Assembly: GCA_024653845.1 (NCBI GenBank)
Contig: JANLHA010000095.1
Span: forward strand, 1-6,514
DNA: 6,514 nt
Reading direction: 5' to 3'
Source of the DNA: Candidatus Omnitrophota bacterium
GTDB taxonomy: Bacteria; Omnitrophota; Gorgyraeia; Zapsychrales; JANLHA01
The notes under the pieces were generated by a model that had not been told where the DNA came from, searched no databases, and was given only the letters and a program-made list of their open reading frames with translations. Below are positions 1 to 6,514 of this stretch, piece after piece (within the stretch, counting starts at the first letter, position 1; each line of letters starts with the position of its first letter). A program made the position numbers and the translations under genes.

Positions 1-3000
1 CTCGTTGCTCATCTTCATAGACCTGACGGATCATTTGATAACGCTGAACCATCTCTCGCGGCAAATTTTGTGCGGTATAAGGATTTTCTCCTTCAGGCAA
101 AATGAACGCATCCACCGCTTCCTGCGCCGAAACAAGTCTTCGTCCCGGCTGATCTTCGGCTGTAGCAATCATCATCGCTAACGCAAAAATCAATCGAGCT
201 TCCGCATCATTGAGCTGGGCTGAATCCCATTGTGCTCGATAGTTAAGATTAGCGCGCACGACCATAGCATCAAATAAGTCTTGAGTTTCTCGACTTATCC
301 CTCCAGGGTAAGCAAGAACTTCAAATTTACGATCAGGATTCGCTGGATGAGTATGAATACGGACCGTCCCAAAACGCCCGACAGGAGCCACTCCATCTGG
401 ATTACGGGTTGAATAAATTCCTGTCACACTTCCCACATCTTCGCCAGCTGTATGGATATAAATATAAGCGATGTTGGAGGCTCGCCGATCATTAAAACCT
501 TTCTCATGAAGACCCCCGGCCACCTCTAAAAGTTTTTGGGCTCCATCACGAATGATCAATTCTTCTTTAGAAGTTCCGGGACTGGTTTCTTCGTCCCAAG
601 CTTCTCTTGCAGTGGCTTCATCTGCCTGACCATCCAAAGAAGGAGATGCTCCTGCCTCCATCGACATTCCAGCCATACTTTCTCCACTGTCAGAAACGCC
701 ATTAACATCTCCCGGGCGCAGAGGTAGAGTGGCTGTGGGTTCATCCAACTCCAATCGGATCTGTTCTCCGGATCTCAACAAATCTGCAGGGAGAGGCTGA
801 TCCGCGATCTTTTCCAAAGCATAAAAGGCTCGATGATCTTGAGCTAGTGTGACCATGGGAGCCGCAGAATTTCTCGTCGAGAAGTATCGAAAAATTTGCT
901 CTCGCAACTCAGGCATTTGCATCAATTGATTTCGTGCAGTTTCAAACGCAGAAGGCCCCCCATCAGCAACAGATCGTCGACGGTGATACTGCAATCGTGC
1001 GTCAATATAATCTCGAATGTCTTGACGCGAGAGTGTCGGAGGAGGACGACGAGCTGTTAAAGCGGTCACCGCCCGATCCGGGTGACCTCGCATCACATGC
1101 AAAATGGCAGAGATATAACGCTTTTCATCATCCCTCAAACCAGCATCTTTCTTTAATTGTTCTTCATATTGAGTGGAAGCCACTACCGCAGATTCTCTTA
1201 TCGCTCTTTGCCAAGGCTCTAAAGACGCATCATCTGTGGCGTCCCAAGGCGTTTGATATTTAGGTCCTTTAAAAGCATAAATCCCGGTGTCTTCCAAACG
1301 AACCATGATCTCGACGCGTGTGGGATTCCGAATACGTCCCATGTTTCCTAAATAAAGCCTTCCCTCATCATCCGCAATAAGGGGGGCTATCCCTAAACGC
1401 GCTCCATAGCGTGGATGACTCATGACAGGATCTTGGGATTGACTAATCGTGTGCGCTCGATCAAGAACTCCACGAGAAGCAAAAATGTCAACGTTGTGAC
1501 CAATGACGCCGCCTACTCTTCGATCAAAACCCTCTACAAGAGCCATGGCCGTAGGTTCTTCTGCGTCCGCGTCCGCTAAACGCTCTGTAGGTTCGTCGTC
1601 AGGTCGACCAAGCGCAGATGGATCTAGTAAAGTCCCTCTAGGTTCTCTGGGCGCCGCACGACCAGCGGCGGTATCAACAAGTGTGCCTTTCGCTCCTGCT
1701 GCAGCTGCGGGCTGAGCCGGCTTGCCCTCTGCAAAAACAACTGTGGCCTTACCTCGCTGATCTGCTCCTTCAGGTGCTGAGGGCCGGACCTGAGGATATG
1801 GAGTTCGAGAACCATCAGGAGAAGGTGGTTTCCAATAAACATTGGCTTTCTTCACACTCCCCTTCCCTTGAGCATTCAACCATACTCCTAATTTCGGTTG
1901 CGTCTTATCTTGAAGATCGACCGTAGGCCACAAATTATCTCCAAACTTCATCGTGACCGTTAAGACCATTTCTTGGGACGAAGGGTTACCGGAAATATGA
2001 TCATAATATTGATAATGCGCGTGGAGCTGCTGTCTTTCATCTTGCACGACCCAAATTCTAACCGTTTGCCCCTCAAAAGAAATCCAAACATCCCCTTGAA
2101 AAGACATATCCATCAGAGCCTGACCAGTTGGTGACACTTTGACTGTGAGTTCTTGTTGTTGATATCCCTGAGCCAACAGCGCCTTAACATATTTCCCGCC
2201 TCCCAACATATCTATCAATCCCGCGCCCAGCGTCGAGGGTTCGCGAGAATCAGCTGATTGAGCCTGATCCGTATCCCCCGCAATCTTCTGTCCAACACCC
2301 GTTTCATCAACAGAAGCGTTATGGGCCGCCTCCCAACTCAAACCTTGCTTACGATATTTAATTTCCGCCTGTTCATGCCGAAAAATCTCCTGATCTTTCA
2401 ATTCGCCGACAAAACCTACAATCATCCATTGGCCTTTCCAGCGGCTCGTCGAAGAGGATTGAAAATTCACGGCCTTAACTGCCAACTCTCCTTGCGGCTC
2501 AATGACTTGTTCGAAAATTTCTTGCCCGAGTGGAAACTGCTTGGCTTCTTCTTTGATGGCAATCACGGCGTTACCATCCGCATCTTGAGTCTCAATGATC
2601 AAACCTTCCTTCGCCAATTCGTCAAGAAGAAGCTCCATGACTTCGCCTTCGGAAGCATTCTCAACAAGATCATTCTTGGGAGACCGCGCCACCCGTCTTA
2701 AAATCTCTGACAAGCGCTCTTTAGGCTCAATCCTCGTCGGAGCACGAAGAATAGTTCCCACCGCTTCGCCCGCCGCCCGACCCGCAGCTACAGATCTCGT
2801 GACCTGAACCAGTCCGCCCAAATCGCCACCGTCTTTGTCTCGAAACTCCATACCCCCAGCAAAATATTTTCGAGGAATCACTTGTTGCGTGGCCGGGTCG
2901 ACTTCTTCCTTAATGAAGTTGTAAGCCCCCTTTTTGAAAGCTTTCAAATACGCGTCATAAATCTTTTCTTTAGCGGCCTTATCTTTGACATCGACTCCCA

Positions 3001-3889
3001 AAACTTTATTTTTCCCGACGTAAATCTTGCTCAGAATATTTTTCTGCAACGTCTTTTTAAACCAAGCAGCCAAAATCATGGAATTATAAATTTGACGCAG
3101 AGGTGCGAAATGTTGTCCTTCATTCACTTCTTTTTTCAACTCCGGCAAAATGATATCACGCATGATTGCCGAAGAAATATCATCAGTTGCGGGAATTTTC
3201 GAAAGGTTCTTAGAAGCTTTGCGAGAAAGATAATCTTCTTCTAAAAGCACGTCCAGCTGACTTTCAGCAACAAATCCAGAATCTTCATGCTCATATACAA
3301 CCGCTTTTTGAGGTACCACCCAAACCTTATGAAAAGTGTTAATAGGAACTTTGGTGGTGCCATACATTTTTTGAGCCTTTTGATAAATACGGCCCCAGAA
3401 TTCCTTACCTTGCTCGCCATCGGGATAAATCATCGACGCGGTGATCTGCTTCAATATATAATCTTGGGCCAAAAGGTCACGACCCAACTGAGTCATGCCC
3501 AAAGCCTGGGGTGCAATGCGATCAGGCTCCTGAGGCGATAAGTTGACCCAAAGGTCTTGACTAGGCACCGTGATCGTCGCTAAAAAATATTTGATGAGCT
3601 TGGTGATTTCCCATCGGAGTTTCTCACCTTGAAGATCCGTATTCCCGGTATCGACAATGAAGTCCAAACGCAGTGGATCTGTAGGAGAAAGCTTGACCCC
3701 CTTAAGAACAACCGGTGAAAATTGAGTCGTCGATAATGGGATGACGCCAGACGTATGCAAGCCCAAAATGCTCTGGGCTTCAGCGACAGAAAGCGGCACC
3801 AGAGAATTCGTTCCCCAGCAAATCATCACAAAAAGGGCAAGGATTCGTTGAACAAAACAGTTCTTTCTTAAAAAGGGAATAAATATCAT
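1..3889 (-). CDS. Giant exported multidomain protein, Omnitrophota-type N-terminal module, 3' end outside window
   Basis: The frame is open from ATG at 3889 to the left edge: 1,296 codons without a stop. Function is unknown. Residues 1-38 look like a Sec signal peptide (RKNCFVQR, then the hydrophobic ILALFVMICW), so the product is probably periplasmic or secreted. Residues about 46-350 form a module I recall from very large Omnitrophota hypothetical proteins (FIVDTGN near 75, DLLAQDYILKQITAS at 138-152, RKYFAGGM at 340-347). Residues 360-450 appear helical. Next come an alpha/beta part with HEQAE...AAH (505-523), a beta-rich part (about 575-690), a Pro/Ala/Asp-rich linker (687-781), an unrecognised part (783-1055), an acidic Ser/Gly linker (about 1060-1108) and a JAMM-like segment (1109-1215). 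No cysteine follows residue 24. It starts 40 bp after coaX with an AAAGG ribosome site. The reading frame is secure; the family call is recall only. Confidence 0.9.
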   Translation of the reverse strand, partial: MIFIPFLRKNCFVQRILALFVMICWGTNSLVPLSVAEAQSILGLHTSGVIPLSTTQFSPVVLKGVKLSPTDPLRLDFIVDTGNTDLQGEKLRWEITKLIKYFLATITVPSQDLWVNLSPQEPDRIAPQALGMTQLGRDLLAQDYILKQITASMIYPDGEQGKEFWGRIYQKAQKMYGTTKVPINTFHKVWVVPQKAVVYEHEDSGFVAESQLDVLLEEDYLSRKASKNLSKIPATDDISSAIMRDIILPELKKEVNEGQHFAPLRQIYNSMILAAWFKKTLQKNILSKIYVGKNKVLGVDVKDKAAKEKIYDAYLKAFKKGAYNFIKEEVDPATQQVIPRKYFAGGMEFRDKDGGDLGGLVQVTRSVAAGRAAGEAVGTILRAPTRIEPKERLSEILRRVARSPKNDLVENASEGEVMELLLDELAKEGLIIETQDADGNAVIAIKEEAKQFPLGQEIFEQVIEPQGELAVKAVNFQSSSTSRWKGQWMIVGFVGELKDQEIFRHEQAEIKYRKQGLSWEAAHNASVDETGVGQKIAGDTDQAQSADSREPSTLGAGLIDMLGGGKYVKALLAQGYQQQELTVKVSPTGQALMDMSFQGDVWISFEGQTVRIWVVQDERQQLHAHYQYYDHISGNPSSQEMVLTVTMKFGDNLWPTVDLQDKTQPKLGVWLNAQGKGSVKKANVYWKPPSPDGSRTPYPQVRPSAPEGADQRGKATVVFAEGKPAQPAAAAGAKGTLVDTAAGRAAPREPRGTLLDPSALGRPDDEPTERLADADAEEPTAMALVEGFDRRVGGVIGHNVDIFASRGVLDRAHTISQSQDPVMSHPRYGARLGIAPLIADDEGRLYLGNMGRIRNPTRVEIMVRLEDTGIYAFKGPKYQTPWDATDDASLEPWQRAIRESAVVASTQYEEQLKKDAGLRDDEKRYISAILHVMRGHPDRAVTALTARRPPPTLSRQDIRDYIDARLQYHRRRSVADGGPSAFETARNQLMQMPELREQIFRYFSTRNSAAPMVTLAQDHRAFYALEKIADQPLPADLLRSGEQIRLELDEPTATLPLRPGDVNGVSDSGESMAGMSMEAGASPSLDGQADEATAREAWDEETSPGTSKEELIIRDGAQKLLEVAGGLHEKGFNDRRASNIAYIYIHTAGEDVGSVTGIYSTRNPDGVAPVGRFGTVRIHTHPANPDRKFEVLAYPGGISRETQDLFDAMVVRANLNYRAQWDSAQLNDAEARLIFALAMMIATAEDQPGRRLVSAQEAVDAFILPEGENPYTAQNLPREMVQRYQMIRQVYEDEQR
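2840..3754 (-). other. Conserved N-terminal module of the giant protein (residues about 46-350)
   Basis: This segment follows the signal peptide. It carries the stretches I associate with a recurring Omnitrophota module: TKLIKYFLATITVP and LWVNLSP before residue 120, LGRDLLAQDYILKQITAS ending at 152, EFWGRIYQKAQKMYG, then VPINTFHKVWVV, EVNEGQHFAPLRQIYNSMI and finally QQVIPRKYFAGGM. It is Lys-, Tyr- and Phe-rich and mostly helical by eye, with no catalytic motif I can name. In proteins I recall, the module sits just behind a signal peptide and is followed by variable C-terminal parts. That would suit a shared export, anchoring or assembly module, but this role is inference. Confidence 0.55.
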
Positions 3890-3894
3890 ATATA

Positions 3895-3899
3895 CCTTT
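3895..3899 (-). promoter_or_regulatory. Ribosome binding site of the giant gene
   Basis: AAAGG lies 5 bases upstream of ATG 3889. It is weaker than the sites of the two upstream genes. It supports this ATG, which is also the one that places a signal peptide at the N terminus. Confidence 0.6.
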
Positions 3900-3918
3900 A
3901 ATAATGATCTTTAGCGAA

Positions 3919-3947
3919 AGTATGCCATATTATTTTTGAAAATGCAA
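3919..3947 (-). promoter_or_regulatory. Possible weak sigma-70-like promoter for the giant gene
   Basis: TTGCAT (3947-3942) and CATACT (3924-3919) are separated by exactly 17 bases. The -35 box matches consensus at 3 of 6 positions and the -10 box at 4 of 6. Transcription would begin about 20 bases before the ATG. The -35 box is inside the last codons of coaX. The A/T-rich setting makes such matches common by chance, so this is only a candidate for an internal promoter. Confidence 0.2.
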
Positions 3948-4697
3948 AATCATGGCAATCCCTTTAAGAACCAAATGGGGATCAATGCGGGAAGGAACAT
4001 CTTGTAAATAGCCCTTCATCAGGGTGGCGTAGCCACCCGTCAACACGACTTTGGGAGTCCCTTTGACGGTCTTTTTTAGCCGACCAATGAGCCCTTGGAT
4101 CATTTCACCATATCCATAAAAAATTCCACTCAAAATGCTGCCTTGAGTGTCTCGACCGACGAGGGTTCTCGGTTTTTGGATTTTGGCCATGGGCAAAAGA
4201 GCGGTTCGCTGAAAAAGCATTTCGGCGGAGAGCTGGATGCCGGGAACAATAATCCCACCTAAATATTCTCCTCTTCGGGAAACCACGTCTAATGTGATGG
4301 CCGTTCCCAAGTCAACAATAACTGCTGGAGCGCCATACAATTTCATCGCTGCATAAGCGCCCACCAAACGGTCTTGACCCACCTGCCTTGAATTTTTATA
4401 ACGATTGATCATCGGGACTAAAATATCTTTGCCAATCACTTGAGGACGAATCCCTAAAACTTGATGAACCGCAGAACAGACCTTCGGCAAAACAGAAGGA
4501 ACAACACTGCAAATAACCACATCTGCTGGGAGAATGTTGATTTTTCTCAACGCAGCATTCAATTCTTTAGAAAGTGCAGCCGCCTTTTGCACCGTCGGAA
4601 GATTCTGAACGCGCAAAACTTCTTGACCTTTCATCAAACCAAGCGTGATTGTGGTATTTCCAATATCAATGGCTAAAAACAAATCTTGTTTTACCAT
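3930..4697 (-). CDS. coaX: Type III pantothenate kinase (CoaX)
   Basis: CoaX phosphorylates pantothenate with ATP, the first step of coenzyme A synthesis, in the cytoplasm. Type III enzymes belong to the ASKHA fold, need a monovalent cation and are not feedback-inhibited by CoA. Family motifs appear in order: phosphate-binding DIGNTT (D11-T16); VGQDRLVGAYAA with the expected catalytic Asp at D109; VDLGTAITLDVV (D129, G131, T132); GGIIVPGIQLS (147-157); TQGSILSGIFYGYGEMI (184-200); and LTGGYA near the C terminus. The length of 255 residues is typical. I chose ATG 4697 because DIGNT then falls 11 residues in, as in the family, and a strong ribosome site precedes it. The frame stays open upstream to ATG 4877, but those 60 residues are Arg/Trp-rich antisense-of-function sequence arising from the glycine codons of the preceding gene. 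The start overlaps that gene's stop by 7 bases, implying translational coupling. Confidence 0.96.
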   Translation of the reverse strand: MVKQDLFLAIDIGNTTITLGLMKGQEVLRVQNLPTVQKAAALSKELNAALRKINILPADVVICSVVPSVLPKVCSAVHQVLGIRPQVIGKDILVPMINRYKNSRQVGQDRLVGAYAAMKLYGAPAVIVDLGTAITLDVVSRRGEYLGGIIVPGIQLSAEMLFQRTALLPMAKIQKPRTLVGRDTQGSILSGIFYGYGEMIQGLIGRLKKTVKGTPKVVLTGGYATLMKGYLQDVPSRIDPHLVLKGIAMILHFQK

Positions 4698-6469
4698 CCA
4701 CCACCCCCTCCTCCCCCGCCGCCACCGCCGGAACGACCTCCGCCCCCACGGAATCCGCCACCGCCACGCCGTCCCCCTGCTCCAGCAGAAACACTCCCTG
4801 GAGGATGAGAAGCTGCAGCAATACTCCTCGAGAAAGATGATCCCAATCCCCCGCTTAACTGATGAAGGGTTCTCCACGAGCTACCTGTATACCAACGCGG
4901 CATATATTTAACATCTTTCCCTGAATCCGCCGTTATACGACTCAAGACGGAAGCGAACTGTTCCGACCACTCCTGTTCCACATCAAGGGCTAAAGCATAA
5001 GGTAAATATTTCTCGAATAATTCTGGCGTTTGTTCTGGAGGATTCAAAAGATTAAGTCGATCTTTTTCAGCGGTCGCCAAATACATTTTAAATCCTTCAA
5101 TACGATCCATCAGTTTTCGACCGACGACCGTACGAGCTTTCAATAAAAAATAAAAGATAACATTTATTGCCAGTAAAATGGCGATCATAAAAAAACTCAG
5201 CAAAACAAGTTGTCCAGAAAATAGCAATGAGCCTGCCCATATCATATAACCCACAGAAAAACCTAATCCCAAAATGAAATAAAATCCATTATCATGAAAA
5301 TACATGGCAGAATTTCTCCGCATCAAAAAATCCTGTAAGACAACCCTGGCATCGCTAATGCGAGCATAATTTTTCTGACTCAAAGCAACTTCATTCCTAA
5401 AAATAAACAACTTTCGAGCGATAAGACCTTCTTCTTCCGTCAGGCTTTCTTCATTTTGTCCTATTTTCATCAAGAAGAATTCTTTTTGAGGCGACAGAAA
5501 TTTTTCTCCAAAATCTTCTGTAATCTCCACATATCCTTTAGCCGCCATATTGATAATCGCTGCCGTAAAAGCCTTATCATCAAAGCCCATCTTATAAAAA
5601 TATCGGGTCACTGCTGGAGAAAGATTGTCCGGTGGTTCATATAAAGGAATAATTGTTCCTGACTGGGGGTCTCGGCCGACGAGAAACCAAATAAAAAGAT
5701 AAAGAAGGGAAATCGTTAAGAGGCCCATTAAAAGACCAATGGCCACTTGATTGTCTTGGAAGAAAAAATTAATTCTTTGATTTAAAGATGGCTCTTGAAT
5801 ATATCCCTTGGGCCAATCGACATAAATGGTCAGCCCTTCATACGGAGCTAGAGATCTGGTTGTCCGAAACTTCACAGCTCCAAGCTCTTCTTGGTCTGCA
5901 ATGTATCCTAACCCACGCGAACCCTGTGGCCCCGTGTAACCGCCCCATTCCAAAACTTTGGGAGCGGCGTCTTTAGGCAACTTCACCGCCGCCGAAGCTT
6001 GATCAATGGAGAAAACCCATCCATTGCCGGTTACGTTCCAATAAAGCTCGTCAAATTCTTTAAAGAAACCTAACTGTCGATTTGTTTTATAGACAATTGT
6101 GTATGTGTATTCACCAGACCTGAGGAAAACATCACCTTCTCCAATATAAATTCGCTGACCGTTGGATTTTTTCTCAACGTGGTACGGTTCAGGCAAGCCA
6201 TCACGTCGGACCTCTAACACCTCAAATCCCACGCGCACCCGATTGCCCCAACGGTCTTTATAATCCGTCGGGAAATCGCGATAGATGCCGCGTTTGACTT
6301 GATCACCTTGGGCGATGACGCGAATGGTTTCAGTGACGGTCATCGTTGAGTCCGCATGAACATCGATGTCGCTGTGAAAGGAAAGAATACGTTCGGCGGA
6401 AGGCGCCGCAAAAGCCAAAGTGACAATTCCGAGACAGAACGTCATTAAAAATCCAAGTTTTCGAATCAT
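4691..6469 (-). CDS. DUF2207 (YciQ-like) membrane protein with glycine-rich C-terminal tail
   Basis: This 592-residue envelope protein belongs to a family of unknown biochemical function, often found beside LemA. Residues 1-22 are a signal peptide (hydrophobic LGFLMTFCLGIVTLAFA, likely cut after AFA). Residues about 26-220 are the extracytoplasmic DUF2207 domain, with hallmark KRGIYRDFP (59-67), a GEYTYTIVY strand (119-127) and DELYWNVTGNGW (140-151). A membrane segment at 242-264 is followed by GRDP (265-268) and IPLYEPP, then a probable cytoplasmic domain. Two more membrane segments lie at about 396-416 and 419-443. After them come the typical GFKMYLATAEKDRL (459-472) and PELFEKYLPYALALDVEQEW (482-501). 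The tail at 565-592 is 21 of 28 glycines and ends in Trp. The start is ATG 6469, supported by GAGGTG 8 bases upstream and a 4-base ATGA overlap with the previous gene. The only cysteine is C12, in the signal peptide. Confidence 0.93.
   Translation of the reverse strand: MIRKLGFLMTFCLGIVTLAFAAPSAERILSFHSDIDVHADSTMTVTETIRVIAQGDQVKRGIYRDFPTDYKDRWGNRVRVGFEVLEVRRDGLPEPYHVEKKSNGQRIYIGEGDVFLRSGEYTYTIVYKTNRQLGFFKEFDELYWNVTGNGWVFSIDQASAAVKLPKDAAPKVLEWGGYTGPQGSRGLGYIADQEELGAVKFRTTRSLAPYEGLTIYVDWPKGYIQEPSLNQRINFFFQDNQVAIGLLMGLLTISLLYLFIWFLVGRDPQSGTIIPLYEPPDNLSPAVTRYFYKMGFDDKAFTAAIINMAAKGYVEITEDFGEKFLSPQKEFFLMKIGQNEESLTEEEGLIARKLFIFRNEVALSQKNYARISDARVVLQDFLMRRNSAMYFHDNGFYFILGLGFSVGYMIWAGSLLFSGQLVLLSFFMIAILLAINVIFYFLLKARTVVGRKLMDRIEGFKMYLATAEKDRLNLLNPPEQTPELFEKYLPYALALDVEQEWSEQFASVLSRITADSGKDVKYMPRWYTGSSWRTLHQLSGGLGSSFSRSIAAASHPPGSVSAGAGGRRGGGGFRGGGGRSGGGGGGGGGGGW
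4694..4777 (-). repeat. Glycine-rich low-complexity tract (DUF2207 tail)
   Basis: These codons encode residues 565-592: glycine blocks broken by RR, FR and RS, then eleven consecutive glycines and a final Trp. The glycine codons are mixed (GGA, GGT, GGG and GGC), so this is not a pure DNA microsatellite. That suggests selection for the peptide rather than recent slippage. A glycine-rich, Trp-ending tail recurs in DUF2207 proteins, and its role is not known to me. Confidence 0.85.
4707..4713 (-). promoter_or_regulatory. coaX Shine-Dalgarno sequence inside the preceding coding region
   Basis: GAGGAGG ends 9 bases before coaX ATG 4697. It is formed by GGG/GGA glycine codons of the DUF2207 tail, so the same bases encode polyglycine and recruit ribosomes for coaX. 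It decides the start in favour of 4697 over 4877. Other purine-rich positions nearby in the glycine run could also pair with the 16S rRNA tail. Confidence 0.75.
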
Positions 6470-6514
6470 CTGAAATTCACCTCAGGGTTCTTCCGTTCCG
6501 TCGCATATTCGATT
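6466..6514 (-). CDS. C-terminal end of an upstream gene, possibly LemA family
   Basis: Only the last 15 full codons are in the window. They read IEYATERKNPEVNFR and are followed by TGA at 6468-6466. The stop overlaps the DUF2207 start as ATGA, the arrangement expected of co-translated genes. LemA proteins usually end in a short charged stretch closing with a Pro-x-Val-x-Phe type sequence (commonly APKVxF), and PEVNF fits. LemA is also the usual neighbour of DUF2207 genes. The existence of an ORF end is reasonably supported by the overlap; the LemA identity is inference from 15 residues plus context and needs the sequence to the right. Confidence 0.45.
   Translation of the reverse strand, partial: IEYATERKNPEVNFR
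6478..6483 (-). promoter_or_regulatory. Ribosome binding site of the DUF2207 gene
   Basis: GAGGTG lies 8 bases before ATG 6469, within the last codons of the upstream gene. It supports the chosen start and coupling to the upstream gene. Confidence 0.7.

Noticed and set aside
2258..3244. Plus-strand open frames at 2258-2701 and 2882-3244
   Set aside because: They lie opposite the giant gene, lack recognisable domains or convincing ribosome sites, and read as antisense shadows of its codons. The same holds for 934-1263 and 3287-3541.
1..3889. Frameshift or pseudogene in the giant gene, suggested by its large size and by short competing frames
   Set aside because: The codon phase was followed from 3889 to 2 and spot-checked at several positions. 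It stays open with consistent codon use throughout.
3873..3900. Inverted repeat AAAGG...CCTTT around the giant gene's start that could hide its ribosome site
   Set aside because: The stem is only 5 bp with a loop of about 18 bases in A/T-rich DNA, too weak to claim regulation.
3890..3929. Terminator between coaX and the giant gene
   Set aside because: The 40-base gap has no stable GC-rich hairpin followed by a T run, so readthrough is more likely.
4698..4877. A 60-residue N-terminal extension of coaX starting at ATG 4877
   Set aside because: It is Arg/Trp/Cys-rich, caused by reading the neighbour's glycine codons out of frame. It lies wholly inside the DUF2207 gene and would displace the DIGNT motif from its usual place near residue 10.
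4645..4911. Plus-strand His/Arg/Pro-rich open frames over the glycine tract
   Set aside because: They are the complement of the glycine codons and of the coaX start. Composition alone explains them.

Overview
The window is a compact bacterial operon fragment. All four genes lie on the minus strand and are read from high to low coordinates. The likely source is Candidatus Omnitrophota (formerly OP3) or a close uncultured relative. I infer this from the large exported protein on the left, whose N-terminal 300 or so residues resemble a conserved N-terminal module I recall from very large Omnitrophota hypothetical proteins. The call rests on memory, not on a database search.

Layout in transcription order: (1) 6514-6466, the last 15 codons of an upstream gene whose ending fits a LemA-family protein; (2) 6469-4691, a complete DUF2207 (YciQ-like) membrane protein of 592 residues with a glycine-rich tail ending in Trp, translationally coupled to gene 1 through an ATGA overlap; (3) 4697-3930, a complete type III pantothenate kinase (coaX, 255 residues), whose start overlaps the end of gene 2 and whose Shine-Dalgarno sequence lies inside the glycine codons of gene 2; (4) from 3889 off the left edge, a secreted or periplasmic protein of at least 1,296 residues, open with no stop for the whole 3.9 kb.

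There is no gene-free stretch longer than 40 bp. I found no RNA gene, mobile element, CRISPR array or terminator. The genes overlap or are tightly spaced, so they probably form one transcription unit. LemA and DUF2207 proteins are often neighbours and are envelope proteins of unclear function. CoaX is a cytoplasmic enzyme of coenzyme A synthesis and has no obvious functional tie to them.

The main interest is the giant protein. It has a signal peptide, no cysteine after it, long disordered linkers between modules, and two candidate metal-site motifs: HExxE...AH near residues 505-523, and a JAMM-like ExxG...HxHP near residues 1150-1204. Neither is proven.
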